Below, piece after piece: positions 17,101 through 27,746 of a stretch of 64,000 nucleotides of DNA. The stretch's first letter is position 1. Every line of letters begins with the position of its first letter. Source of the DNA: Dendrophyllia cribrosa. Its lineage: Eukaryota > Cnidaria > Anthozoa > Scleractinia > Dendrophylliidae. The translations under genes and the position numbers were made by a program. The notes beneath the pieces were generated by a model. The model worked only from the letters and a program-made list of their open reading frames with translations, made no database searches and was not told the DNA's origin. The stretch spans positions 9,433,639 to 9,497,638 of the forward strand of contig JAJLRJ010000006.1 in assembly GCA_024195265.1 (NCBI GenBank), given 5' to 3'.

Positions 17101-17974
17101 GGAGTTTAATCAGTCTGCATGGTTGAAGCAATATATTGATTTCAACACAAACAAACGAAAAAATGCTAAAAATGCTTTTGAAAAAGACTTTTTTAAATTA
17201 ATGAACAATTCAGTCTTCGGAAAAACAATGGAAAATATCAGAAAACGAGTAGATGTTAGATTAGTGACCGATGAAAAGAAACTATTAAAAATGGCTGCTA
17301 AACCAACATATGTAAGCAGTAAGATCTTCAATAAAAACCTTGTAGCTGTGCATAAGATTAAAGAAACACTAACCCTAAACAGGCCGGCATATGTTGGTAT
17401 GTGTATCCTAGATCTCAGCAAGGTTTTAATGTATGACTTCCATTATAACTATATCAAAAATAAATATGATAATAAGGCTAGACTTTTATTTACTGATACA
17501 GACAGTTTAACTTATGAAATTGAAGCTGAAGATGTATACCAAGATTTTTGGAATGATAAAGATAAATTTGATAACAGCGATTACCCTGAAGATTCTTCAT
17601 ATTTTGATAAGACAAATAAAAAAGTAATTGGTAAATTCAAAGATGAAGCTGCAAGTATACCAATAACTGAATTCATCGGTCTACGATCTAAAATGTATAG
17701 TTACATGAAAGACAACCAAAAAGGAGGAAAGACTGCCAAGGGAATCAAAAAGAATATTATCAAAAATAATATCAAGCATCAAGATTATAAAGAAACGTTA
17801 TTAGGAAATAAACAGATGCATCACACTATGAAAACAATAAGAAGTCAAAACCATCAATTAGGAAGTTATGAAATCAATAAAGTATCACTCAGCTGTTTCG
17901 ATGACAAAAGATATATACTGGAAGATGGTATAAATTCATATGCTTATGGACATTATAAAATGAAAAAGAATTAA
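14189..17974 (+). CDS. protein-primed family B DNA polymerase
   Basis: A 1,261-residue polymerase replicating the linear element. Order: basic N-terminus; proline-rich tract (about 49-106) with four PxxxPR motifs plus one degenerate copy (PVPASR); an N-terminal domain (about 130-330); a C2H2-like knuckle (HFCMYCLQCFSSERVLLNH); Exo I (YADFEAI, near 438); a Cys/His module (CHICDKK...RDHCHITGKYRG, about 538-570); Exo II (HNLRGYDSHF); Pol A (DANNLYGWAMSQY, near 841); KLMNNSVFGKTMEN (near 1,004); and catalytic TDTDS near 1,101. All exonuclease and polymerase residues seen are intact, and the length is typical of Polinton PolB. The PxxxPR repeats match the CIN85/CD2AP SH3 ligand pattern, which is unusual in a polymerase. 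Confidence 0.95.
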   Translation: MKSEKSNLIDMNKSDLKKLSKSELIKLLLKQQNKKPKIIIVDDEKQRRRPVPTPRKSVRDMVKNYEDNIILPPVPAPRTIKPVPAPRTIKPVPASRTYKPVPAPRTKIEQTDKALKGYTKSYEIDIKNNKDPLMQLQNTRKAVAYHMISVLTSMKGLKFVETLKVTFTKISNGETVYKTAYFNSLVQTIINNLEITESLQVSKQQILNKIAQWISEGSGWTIKSVDNHYLNIVKYQPMRGSSYIKLPQELRNSAKGLINMKNNDNECFRWCHIRHLNPQEKYPQRIKKCDKEFIEKLNYSGIEFPVNQKQYNKIEKQNNININVFGYEEKQPFPIYISQEKFEDQMHLLLITEGENRHYVLIKDFNKFMYNQTKHEHRKHFCMYCLQCFSSERVLLNHKENCIIINGKQAIKMPSKDNNILKFNNFHKQLPVPFVIYADFEAITEKIEGCRPNNDKSYTESYQKHTDCGYGYKVVCCYDDKYSKPIQIYRGEKAVNKFMEAMLEEVKYCRNMNKRYFNKPLKMTKKDEEEFQKADKCHICDKKYTEKDIRVRDHCHITGKYRGSAHQDCNINFRLTDKIPVIFHNLRGYDSHFIMQEIGEIVKKHTYTNKKGEKCQMNINAIPNNMEKYMAFMLGNHLTFIDSFQFMSSSLEKLVSNLPKEALKYTSQKFKDKKFDLMTRKGVYPYDFMDSFEKFNEKLPSKEEFYSILNDEHISNEDYKHAQNVWNTFNLQNMGEYHNLYLKSDILLLADVFENFRKTCLEYYKLDPCHYFTSPGLSWDAMLKMTDIKLELITDIDMFQFIEKGMRGGISYIANRYGKANNKYMKTYDEKVPSKYIMYLDANNLYGWAMSQYLPTGGFRWMTEKQINNINLAKYNENTQKGLILEVDLEYPQKLHDIHNDYPLGPEKVKVTKNMLSDYCKKISAKYNISTGLVHKLIPTLKNKEKYVLHYRDLQLYTDLGLKVTKVHRVLEFNQSAWLKQYIDFNTNKRKNAKNAFEKDFFKLMNNSVFGKTMENIRKRVDVRLVTDEKKLLKMAAKPTYVSSKIFNKNLVAVHKIKETLTLNRPAYVGMCILDLSKVLMYDFHYNYIKNKYDNKARLLFTDTDSLTYEIEAEDVYQDFWNDKDKFDNSDYPEDSSYFDKTNKKVIGKFKDEAASIPITEFIGLRSKMYSYMKDNQKGGKTAKGIKKNIIKNNIKHQDYKETLLGNKQMHHTMKTIRSQNHQLGSYEINKVSLSCFDDKRYILEDGINSYAYGHYKMKKN

Positions 17975-18012
17975 ATCAAAAAATAACTTTCCTTAATTCA
18001 ATCCTGTGTAGA

Positions 18013-18252
18013 CTTCCTGTGTTTCCGAGAATTGTGTCACGCAAAGGATTCTATTATGTGGAATCACGCAATGAAATAAACGCAAAGGAAATCACGCAAT
18101 GGAATAAACGCACCATTTTGTTTTTATTAACATATAGTTTCATTTGATTTTTCTATATTTTTTAATCCAACAGATGGGAAGTAGTTAAGACTTGGCTTGG
18201 TATCAGATCAGTTTTGCAAAACTGATCTGGTACCGCCAAGTCCTTAACTACT
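18013..18252. repeat. right inverted terminal repeat of element A
   Basis: Reverse complement of the left repeat, with the same 73-bp terminal palindrome (18,180-18,252). It is longer than the left copy because a short GCGTTTATTYCATTGCGTGA-type unit is repeated in tandem at 18,035-18,115. The ATCTAT duplication follows at once. Confidence 0.93.
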
Positions 18253-18293
18253 ATCTATAATGCAAACATAACTTTCAACTCACATCTGTCACG

Positions 18294-18843
18294 CCCGGGG
18301 GGGGGGGGGGGGGGGGGGGGGGTACTCGCAGAAAAATTGGGTAGGGGGTGTGCGGCCCGCTTCCCAAAACCCCTACCCTATTTATGACCAAAATCTGCGA
18401 TTTTCCCTACCCTATTTATGACCTCACCAAAAATTTGATACCCTATTTATGACCTGACCCTTAAATCAATACCCTGTTTCAGACCTGCCTTATAATTATT
18501 TCCCTAGTTACGACCAATGTTAAAGGCAATGTTTATCTGCTTTTATTAGGTACGTTATAAGACTGCAAAGTTTCGAGCTCAGAATTTCACAACGCGGGTT
18601 ACATAATGTGCCGTCATAACTACAGTATACATCCTTACCTTATGGTGACTAAAAAAGTGCATTCAAGACTGCAGTGCAAAAATCGTCACCCTATTTATGA
18701 CCAAAATGGCGGCAAAATGGCGGCAAAATAGCCAAAATCGATACCCAATTTATGACCAAAACGGCTGAAAAAACCCTACCCTTTGGGGCCGCACATACCT
18801 ATATAGCCCATATTAGGGAGTACCCCCCCCCCCCCCCCCCGGG
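18294..18843. mobile_element. 550-bp non-autonomous transposon, 8-bp duplication, poly-G ends
   Basis: Flanked by CTGTCACG on both sides (18,286-18,293 and 18,844-18,851). It starts CCC followed by a long G run and GTACTC, and ends with the reverse complement. The interior has many copies of TATTTATGACC in the same orientation and no coding capacity. An 8-bp duplication points to hAT or a similar superfamily; the terminal G run is atypical. Confidence 0.8.
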
Positions 18844-18851
18844 CTGTCACG

Positions 18852-20840
18852 GAAATCTCATCCATCTTGCTGCACACGTGCTTTCCACGAAACCTTGATC
18901 ACTTTGCTGATCACTCGATCACGCGCACGTCAGGTAACAAAACGAAAATGATGGATTGGACTCCGGACTGGCACTGGACTTTATTTTCTTACAAACAAGA
19001 GGCTACAATGGTAGCCTGTACTCATGCGCTTGCATAAGAAAGTTATACAGTTTATTTTAAATGGGTCACGCATCCCTCCCCCTCAACGAATTTTGCGTGA
19101 CACACTAAAGAACACGCTAAAACACGTTTTCTGTACTCGCTTTGAATATTTCATTTATTGATTCGCGATCAAATACACACTCGTCTTTTATTTCCCAAAC
19201 CGTGACTTCTTTCTGTTACATTTGAAAAGACTACTTTTAAAAGCATGATGAAATCAGCAAACGACCGGGCTATTTTTTCAATTTTAGTGAATCTCAATAA
19301 CAGAATTACGCGACCGTGCACAAAAACTTTTACTCGGTCTAGACTAAAAGTATGACTAATTTTCGAATAAAATACACCAGTTGTATCGGAAATTGCCCTA
19401 GAAACTGATTTGGAAATGAAAATTGCAAAACATACACAGACATCTTTGCGTATTAGGCGACGCGTGTGAAGTTAGAACTACAGGTATAAAATTAAGTCTT
19501 GTTTTGTTTACATGATATCAGATGTCATTACGATTGAATTTTAACATGTTTTATAAATATTTCTCCAAAACTAACCAGAACACAAAGAAAAAGTGAATCA
19601 CAAATTGATATCAACATAAATTCTCACCAACATTTGTAATTTCTTTTACGGTAAAGTCCCTCGTCTGTTTGAAAATTCTTTAAAACTCTGCTTCTTCGGT
19701 TTTGATCGCCCCACACTGATAAAAGCGTATGAATTTCCTTGAAGCAAGATTAGTTGCTAAAAGGTCTCCTTTTTCTCCACTATAGCGGCTTTGGGTATTC
19801 CTTAAAGCTTTCGTTTTCCATTTTGAATATTTTAAATGTGAGTTATTAATCCGATGACACGAAACTACGGTTTTAAAAACCAAGCACATGCCGAGCGCGG
19901 CAGCAATTTTTGTAGAATGTTGGTGACCCGAGGACCCGGTCACTAAAATATGCGTGCATAAATTTGCATGCAAAATCTAGACACAAAAAGTAATAACAAG
20001 AAAAACGAAGCCGGAAACTTACCTCATGCGCGCTATGCGCATGAGTAATAAACACATTTAAAATTTTGACATAAATTATTAATAGTTTAAGTAATATAGT
20101 TAATTAAATTATTATTCATGTTAAGTCAATGATCTAATAGACTTGATAATAACTAAAAATAGTAAATTAGGGGTGATTTTTGGGTATATTTGGGAGGAGA
20201 TAGTTTTTCTAGAAGGATTGGTAAAATTATGAGAAATAAGAAATACTGAATATTTAGTGAAGTTTTAAAATTAGAATTTGTAGTTAATAATTAATAGACG
20301 GACAGCCTCGTTTTGGTGCGAAGCTTGTCTTCGTCCTATAACGTCATAAAATTATTACGGAGTGAATAAGAGGGGGGAGAGTGAAAGTGTTAGAGACTGA
20401 AGAAGGTTTTCGTCACTTCGGGCCTTATTTTGTTGGCGAGATTAGGGGTGGGGGGGGGGGGGGGGGGGGGGGTGGAAGGGGGGCAAAGGCGTTGCTCCCC
20501 TCCAGATCCGCTACCGAAATGTTAGCCGTTACGGCTACTTCTTAGCGTTTCAGTAAAATAACTGATTCTTTTTTCTAACATGTCCAAGTGAAATACTGCA
20601 TTGATACTTTTCTGACATCGATTGCACTAACTGTTGTGTACTCATTTAAGTTAAAGGAGTCAATAAGACATTCACTTTTCCATTGCTATCTATGTAATGG
20701 CCTTTATTCAATAAACCTTCATATATAACGAGGAACAATGAATTAGTAGAACAAGGAGCAAAGGACCGCGAACGAAAATGCTGCTAGAATACGTAGGATC
20801 TATAGAAGATCTGATCAGCCAAAAATAGTAATACAAACAT
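18852..20840. other. host intergenic DNA
   Basis: No gene is supported. It includes repeat segments that recur inverted elsewhere: 19,255-19,330 matches 49,540-49,610 on the other strand, and 19,660-19,815 resembles 56,340-56,490 on the other strand. A G22 tract lies near 20,450-20,471. Confidence 0.5.
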
Positions 20841-21121
20841 AGTGAGCAAAGCTGATACTACGTAGAACAATTAACGCGACAACGACATGATGTGGGTCAA
20901 TTGGCAAACATTTGGATTCGAGCTCTCATTGTTGCCATCACCACGTGCGATTTGGTAGAGAATTGGCGTTCGCGCTAGTTTTATCTTTTTGCTGCTACAC
21001 CGTGCTGACGAGACCCAACCAGGTCGAAACAGCTGTCCACGGTTGTATTTTGGATTTCAGTTTGGGCTCTATCATGTCGTTGTCGCGTTAATTGTTCTAC
21101 GTAGTATCAGCTTTGCTCACT
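20841..21121. mobile_element. foldback MITE with 51-bp inverted ends
   Basis: The 51-bp ends (20,841-20,891 and 21,071-21,121, starting AGTGAGCAAAGCTGATACTA) are perfect inverted repeats around a ~180-bp centre. No frame is coding. No clear target duplication is seen. Confidence 0.75.
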
Positions 21122-21131
21122 AACAATTAAT

Positions 21132-21566
21132 TACCGTATTTATTCCACCCAACCTCGAATAAGCGCCCACTTCGAATAAGCGCCCACCCTGTAGGCAGGA
21201 AAAGTTAATAAGCGCCCAGCCTCGAATAAGCGCCCACCCCACCCCTCTAGCAGGTAGCACCAGAGAGTTCGCTAATTGACCTTTGTGACAATGAGATTGA
21301 AATTGACTAAGTACTACTAAAAGACTTCCCCGAAGACCGAGTTTTCCGAAGTATTTTAAAGAAACTTTCAATGAACCGGTTAAAATTCTGCTTTGGTTTT
21401 GTTATTATTTATTGTTTTGTTGCAAAGAGAACTTACTACTTGCTGCAAATGGTGAAAATTTAATAAGCGCCCAGCCTCGATTAAGCGCCCACCTCGAATA
21501 AGCGCCCACTTTCAATGTCCAAAAATTTAATAAGCCCCCCGGGCGCTTAATCAAATAAATACGGTA
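21132..21566. mobile_element. MITE with TACCGTATTTATT ends
   Basis: Terminal inverted repeat TACCGTATTTATT at 21,132 and its complement at 21,554-21,566. The interior carries repeated 'aataagcgccca' units in both halves. Non-coding. Confidence 0.75.
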
Positions 21567-23358
21567 TATTACTTCTACTTAGTAACCGTTATTTAACATG
21601 CATGCAGTGCCTTGACATGCAGTAGTTTTACTTATCTTATGATTTGGCAATAGTATACATGAGCTTGTTGCCGTTCAATACACTACAGCAACTAAGAATA
21701 ATCCCAGCGGAGGTCATCGTTGTAGTAAAAAGTGGTACCAGTATCTGCAACCTTCTTCACTAAAACTTTAGCCTTTCCTCGTGGTGGTTGCCATCGTTGC
21801 ACGGAATTATCTACTCCAACATTAGAGCAGTTGCATTCCGTATCTTCGTTAAAACCTCCTGGCTTCTCTCCATGGGTCACTCTCTATACTACATCTATAA
21901 TAAGCCGGTTGCAGTTGACGGGCTCACAACCTCTCAGTTTTCCATTACCAGTCGAATAAGGAGTTCCCATGACTTTTGACTTTTCGGTGTCATTGGCCAA
22001 AAAACTGTTTCTACAAAGTATTCAATGAAAAATGGTTAATCAAGAAGCTACTGGATAAAATAACTAAGGGGTAGATCAAGTTCTCTCTTGCTCCACAAAG
22101 GGACGTCTAACTTACCTCTTGAAGCCGATTTAAAGACTGACTGGATTGCCGAGTCGTAAAATTGGGCGTAAAGGGAAAGGACTGATTGAAATGTAATACC
22201 AGAATGAGTGTCAAGTGTCACCATGAAAATCCCAAATTCCTGATTTTCCATTAAAGACCGGATAAAGAAAACACCAGAAATCACGACTTTCCATAAATGC
22301 TTGTGACATATGATAATGAAATCGTCAGTGAGATCCGGGGGGGGGGGGGGGAACACTCACGTATATAAACTATTTCGGTATGTGCGATCCAAATGGGTAG
22401 GGCTTTTGAGACGTTGAGGTCTGTAAACGGGTAGCGATTTAGTAGTCAGCGTCATGTCCATAAATGGATAGGGACAAATGAAACATGGGTAAGCTGAACT
22501 TTCATTTTGGGGTGAGTCACAGGGAACGTAGACTGCACAACAGTTCGTATTTTTGCGCGAGTCCACCGAAAAAAAAAAGGCGAGAGGTGAAGCAGCGGAA
22601 AAGAACTAAAGCGAACTAAAGATTGCCGACAGTTACACACGAGACTGTTAACTTGAAATATAATGTTTGCCAAGTGACACCTTGAAAACCCGGAAATTCC
22701 AGATTTTCCACGAAAGACCCGATTTATATGTGATTTTCGTGAAAGCTTGTGACATGTCACGTTTCATACCATATTGTCATCCAGCCGAACTGTTCTCTCT
22801 TCTTCCCGCCCCCTGGAGCGAGAGAGACTTTTCCTGAATAGAATTTTTCACCTTTGGACTCCTTCGGTTTGCAAAACCAACTGCAACACATCTAGAAAGG
22901 TATTCAGTGTATCCGATCATGACATTTCTCTTTACTGAGCTTTTGTTTCAGATCATTTTGAAGACTCTTTGAATAACTTTAGATTCGAGCTATAAATTTA
23001 AATCAATGCTCATTCAAAATTGCTTACAAATTAACGATAATAGAAGGATATTTATTGATATCGACGCTCGCCTTTTTAACTGCGTTTTAATTGCTGACTC
23101 CGATTTTAAATGCTGACCAAGTCTGCTGTTTAGTTAGCAATGATCCGTTAAGACTACTTACTGTACTTATTTTGATGTATTTTCTCTGTGGGTATCTACA
23201 GTCTGCGATTTCGTCCCTTGTTTTGTACAAATCGTTGGTCCTCGAGCTCGTCGATTTTTTTTAAACTGAGAAAATCGCCGTAAATTATGTACAGTGCTTA
23301 CCACGGTCATAACTGATGATGCTATTTGTATCTGATGGTCGCTCAATCAGTTCCTAAA
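21567..23358. other. host DNA with a diverged local duplication
   Basis: No supported gene. Two related segments (about 22,180-22,300 and 22,650-22,755) share patterns such as gattttcc and aaagaccc, and the first is followed by a G14 tract. The short frames here lack codon-like character. Confidence 0.45.
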
Positions 23359-24395
23359 CCCTTTTGCTCTCAGAGTCGATTAATGATTATGGATTGAGAC
23401 ATTCAAGTAGTGCAGTTCTAACTTTTGAGTCTGTCGACGAAATCCTATAGTGTGACCATTTACATGAAACCTCGCCGGCTGTACTTTTGCATGGTACCAT
23501 TTATTTTCTAATATTTTACAAAGTAAAAAAATAGGATTTTTTTAATTTTGATGTTTGGCACCCTTGGGAGTCAGAAGGTTAGTTCTTGGGGCATGCACTT
23601 GCGTCATATCCTGTCATATCAAAATTCAGAAGTATTAAGAAACAGATTTCGATTCCAAAATGTTTATGGGATTGTAGAGAGTTGAAAAACTACACATCTG
23701 GGCTAAATTTTAAAGCGCCAGAGCATTTTGTTCAAGAGTTGTAGGCGAACGAGAATTAGACATTTTTAGTTAAAATGTATGGAGCGGCCATCTTGGTGTA
23801 CCACTTTGGTACAGTCTAACATGGCGGCCAAAACTTCAAAGTCATATATAAGAATTACGCAAAAATTCTTATCACAAAAGATTGGACCCACTTTAAGTTA
23901 CATTATATCGGCTTACAAGCATCTATAATGCAAACATAACTTTCAACTGGTTCAATTTGGTTTAAAGTTTTCACGGTTTTTTTGAAATAGCGTGACGAAT
24001 TGCGTGACACATTTAAAACCTTCGCAAACTGTTAAAACCTCAAACGTTTTGCGTAGGATTGTAACACTGGTATCTACATACCATGTTAGAAACAGCCAAT
24101 GATGTAAAGTTTAGAATTGTGAATTTTTATGACGTCATGTGCAAGTCAAGAATAGATCGTCGATTTATCAATGCCAGTCGTCGCGACCATCGATTTGGTC
24201 GAAGAAACACTAAACACTAAATAGTTATATTAGCATGTAGCTATATATAGTTAGCTTAGGATTGTATGTTAAGATATGTGCATTTGGTTATATTGAAATG
24301 CGAATTTGGGCATAAGTACTAAATGATAAAATCCACAGAGTCAAAAGTTAGAACCTTACTACATGTCTTCATAATTGACTCTGGGAGTGAAAGGG
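23359..24395. mobile_element. 1-kb MITE, unoccupied relative of element A's target
   Basis: The inverted ends CCCTTTTGCTCTCAGAGTC (23,359-23,377) and GACTCTGGGAGTGAAAGGG (24,377-24,395) bound a non-coding repeat. Positions 23,396-23,926 match the left flank of element A (1-545), and the sequence continues through a single ATCTAT (23,921-23,926) into the right flank. Confidence 0.8.
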
Positions 24396-24413
24396 TAAGA
24401 GGACACTTCTCCT

Positions 24414-24573
24414 GGGGCCGGATTCACGAAGCCCTCTCAAGTTAAGACATGTCCTAAGTATTGTTTCTTAATTAACAATAGTTTATTGTCATTCTCACAA
24501 TAGGCTATTGTTAAGAAACAGTACTTAGGATATGTCTTAACTTATAGGATGAGGGCTTCGTGAATCCGGCCCC
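24414..24573. mobile_element. 160-bp palindromic MITE
   Basis: Starts GGGGCCGGATTCACGAAG and ends with its complement. The two arms are near-perfect over most of their length (TTAAGACAT...ATGTCTTAA), so the whole unit can fold into one hairpin. Confidence 0.75.
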
Positions 24574-25201
24574 TGGTCCTGATGCCGTGTCCCCTTAATG
24601 GAGCTCCACAGTATTCACAATACTAAAATACTGCTGAAGAGAGACAGTTCTATATAGAGTGATTTTCCTCAGACCGGCCGTGAAACAGTTTCTAGTAGTT
24701 AGGGACTGTGCAATAATTATCAGGAGGGGGGGGGCGGAAAATGGGCTTCAAGTAGGAAAATATTAGGTAATACCCCCCCCTTCAAAAGAACTGAATTTAG
24801 TTATTGCCCCCCCCCCCCTCTGATCAGTCAGAAATTTTGTATGACCCCCCCCCCCCCCCTCTTTCACACACCTTTTATATACAAATACCCAGCATTTTCT
24901 TAATATACACCCACCTGTTATTGCTACGAGGTAATGTTTGTTCCAGACGTGGATATACAGCAATACTACATGTTTACTTGTTGGACATCCATATCTTGAA
25001 CAAACACGACCTCGAAGCAGTGTTCGACAAAGCCATCCGATTCCACTTCTGAATCACTTCATTGCAAATCCGAGTTGCTTGCACTGGAACTCATTTCCTC
25101 ATTAACGTGCTCTAGGGTTTCTCGTGGGATGCAAGAATGATCACCACGAGCATACTGGAGAACTCGTGCAACCAGTGCCATTTTACCAACACTGATCTTA
25201 A

Positions 25202-25780
25202 AGGTGGTCAGACATGAGGGGTCATGTAGCAGGGACATGTCGCAGCGACATGTAGCAGCGACAAAAGTTTGTGTAGTACACACTGAGGGACATGTAGCAG
25301 GGAGTGTAGCGGGGACATGTAGCAGGGAAAAAATCATAGCGCTTGCACACCGCATGCAAATGTCGCGGGGACATGTCCCAGGGACATGTTGCAGCGACAC
25401 GTCCCCTCGTGTGAACTTATACTATCATAATTGTGCAACACCAATCTTGGGGACATTTTGTCCCCGCGACATGTCTCACGGTGTTCAACTTGTTGAAATT
25501 CATGGGACACGTCGCGGGGGACAAAATGTCCCCAAAATTGGTGTTGCACAATTATGATAGCATCAGTTCACACGAGGGGACGTGTCGCTGCAACATCTCC
25601 CTGAGACATGTCCCCGCGACATTTTCATGTGGTATGCAAGCGCTATGAATTTTTCCCTGCTACATGTCTCCGCTACACTCCCTGCTACATGTCCCTCAAT
25701 GTGTACTACACAAATTTTTGTCGCTGCTACATGTCACTGCGACATGTCCCTGCTACATGACCCCTCATGTCAGACCACCT
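25202..25780. mobile_element. 579-bp full-length foldback element
   Basis: Almost the whole unit is one inverted repeat (AGGTGGTC at one end, the complement at the other), with many 'gggacatgt(c/a)gc' subrepeats and a ~30-bp centre near 25,478-25,508. The flanks show TAA or TTAA. Frames within it are artefacts of the repeats. Confidence 0.8.
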
Positions 25781-25998
25781 TAAGACTATGCTGGTTGAGG
25801 TACATCTTCAATCTGTTGCAATACAATTATCTATGTTGTAGTGAAATTATGATTTTGGTACAATTTTGTCTGCACTGGTTCAAATTTATTTTGAACCAGT
25901 GCAAAATATTTGAACTGGAGCAAAATATTTTCACCAGGGCAAAATATTTGCACTGGTATATAACTATATTCTACTGTTCAAATGTTGTTGACAATAGC

Positions 25999-26143
25999 AC
26001 AATTTCGATGTATTAAAATTCAACTTGAAACAAAAGACAACACTACGAGGCTTAGGGAAATAAACCATATAAATCCTTACTATCATTCCCCTAAGCCTCG
26101 CAGTGGTCTTGTCTCAAGTTGAATTTTAATATATCGAAATTGG
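25999..26143. repeat. inverted repeat pair
   Basis: CAATTTCGATGTATTAAAAT and its complement frame a second inverted pair (CTACGAGGCTTAGGG / CCCTAAGCCTCG), forming a hairpin of about 145 bp. A further inverted pair (25,809-25,834 and 26,213-26,239) encloses it. Confidence 0.7.
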
Positions 26144-26639
26144 GCTATTCAAATTTAAAAAGCCAGAAACGCTTTATCACAATATTCGTCTCTATGTTAT
26201 AGAGACTGTAGAGATAGAGAAGAATAGATAATCGTATTGCAACAGATTGAAATTGCAGTTCAGCCACAGAACAGATCATCATGTCTTTCAGTGAGAACTA
26301 TAAACACTTGAAATAAAATGTTAAGCCCCCCCTCCTCTTGAGTGACTTATTTTACTTTGAGCCCCCCCTATCCTTGCTTTGATTTTACTTCATGTCCCCC
26401 CCCCCCCTCTGGTTTTCCAACTCCCCCTCCCCGATAATTATTGCACAGTCCCTTAGTGTATATTAGTAAAAATAGACACAAAAGAAAACAATGGAAATAA
26501 GATCTACCAACCTCTATTAGTGTAATAATTATTTCACGGTCTGAGGAAAATCACTCTAAGGTTTAGTTAGTGGATAATTGAAAACTTGACTCTTGATCCC
26601 TAAATTAATACTTTGATATGTTTTTTTAGTCTATATTTC

Positions 26640-27400
26640 TGCCCATATATTTAACAGTTATAGCGCGAAAGTGCGCGCAATATCTTTGATACTAAGCCGA
26701 CGAGGCAATAGACCGAGTCGGCTAAAATCGGGCAATTAATGCTCAAACTTGAGCACTATAACTGTTTTTTACTGAATTCAACACATTGATAACAAATCAC
26801 AGTTTCGAGAAAAGAATATTGAGATATGCAAACTTTTCTTCAGTAAAAAGGCTGACTACAATATTTTACGTCGCGAAATTTCTTACACAACAATCAGCGA
26901 ATGAAAATTTTAATTTGCCACGCTAAATAAAATTCAGCTGAAGTTTTATATGAAGAGCTTTCGTCTTCATTACTGAGAACGACAGGGTATATGTAATGAC
27001 TACATGAATTTTAAAAGCCAGTAAAATGGCAGAGAATTATTTTCGTGTTTATCGTGTTTCAAGTTCAAGTCTGTCCTCCTTTATTCGCTCCTTTGCGAGC
27101 GGTTGAACCTTTGAACCAACTTTCAGCCAAAACACTGACTGACGCGACAATTTCGTGCCAATTTGTCCAATCATGTGATCAATATTTTTCTCTTTTCTTT
27201 TCTTTTCTTTTCTCTTTTCCATAATAGTTCACGCATTTTTTCTCCCAAAGATACGAAATTGCAGGCAGCAGTCATTTTCACTTTCCTTCAAAATACGAAA
27301 GTTACCACTATCGCTGGATATATGTTATGTAGAGCTACAGATATCGAGAGCACTATGGCCATATTTGGGGGCAGTGCAAGTATCAAGTTATTTAATTAGA
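26640..27400. mobile_element. repeat family copy with 'gcgcgaaagcgcgc' end
   Basis: The end resembles the perfect hairpin at 32,857-32,970, and the body (about 27,120-27,370) matches 31,680-31,960 in opposite orientation. Contains a (TTTTC)n tract at about 27,190. Non-coding. Confidence 0.6.
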
Positions 27401-27746
27401 TAGTTCTGTTTACCCCCTTTGTACCACTCTTATAAGTAAATAACTATGATTAGTGTTACTAAAATGTGTATTCAACCGTTTTTAATAATGAGATTTTAAG
27501 TCATTATTAAAATTCTTATTAATAATGATTTAGAGATACAAAAGCATATAAAAACTAGCGAGATAATGTCCTGACGTTTCGGCGACTTCATGACGCTATT
27601 ATCAAGGAATGAGTAAATGAATACAATGCGAGTTCGAAAAGAGTTCAAGTTTTAGCACGGATGGAATCTGATTGTACATTCAAACACGGTCTTAATTACT
27701 TGATGTATAACATTTCGTTAACTAAACATTCAAATTTGTGGTGATA

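Larger units (their letters stand above)
546..18252. mobile_element. complete Polinton/Maverick element A
   Basis: The element is bounded by inverted terminal repeats that start AGTAGTTAAGG and end in the reverse complement, and is flanked by ATCTAT direct repeats (540-545 and 18,253-18,258). A 6-bp duplication and ends starting with AG are the Polinton hallmark. It carries the full family gene set: protein-primed PolB, retroviral-type integrase, packaging ATPase, adenain-like protease, major and minor capsid proteins, plus fibre, PLA2 and accessory genes. Most reading frames are long and open, so the copy is either recent or under selection. Three frame breaks between 10.1 and 12.2 kb are described separately. 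Its AT-rich composition differs from the host flanks. Confidence 0.95.
24702..26452. mobile_element. 1,751-bp element with TTA duplication (Harbinger-like?)
   Basis: The inverted ends GGGACTGTGCAATAATTATC lie directly inside TTA on both sides. G/C-rich runs follow each end. It has no transposase frame. A 3-bp TTA duplication with GGG ends fits PIF/Harbinger; the assignment is tentative. Confidence 0.65.
24654..26564. mobile_element. outer MITE interrupted by nested elements
   Basis: AGAGTGATTTTCCTCAGACC near 24,657 is matched inverted by GGTCTGAGGAAAATCACTCT near 26,540-26,560. Everything between, including a 1,751-bp element, appears to have been inserted later. Confidence 0.6.

Noticed and set aside
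14170..17421. Minus-strand frames opposite PolB
   Set aside because: Shadows of the polymerase coding sequence.
25059..26016. Long open frames in the foldback region
   Set aside because: They are translations of 'gggacatgt' repeats, open on both strands, with no protein-like composition.
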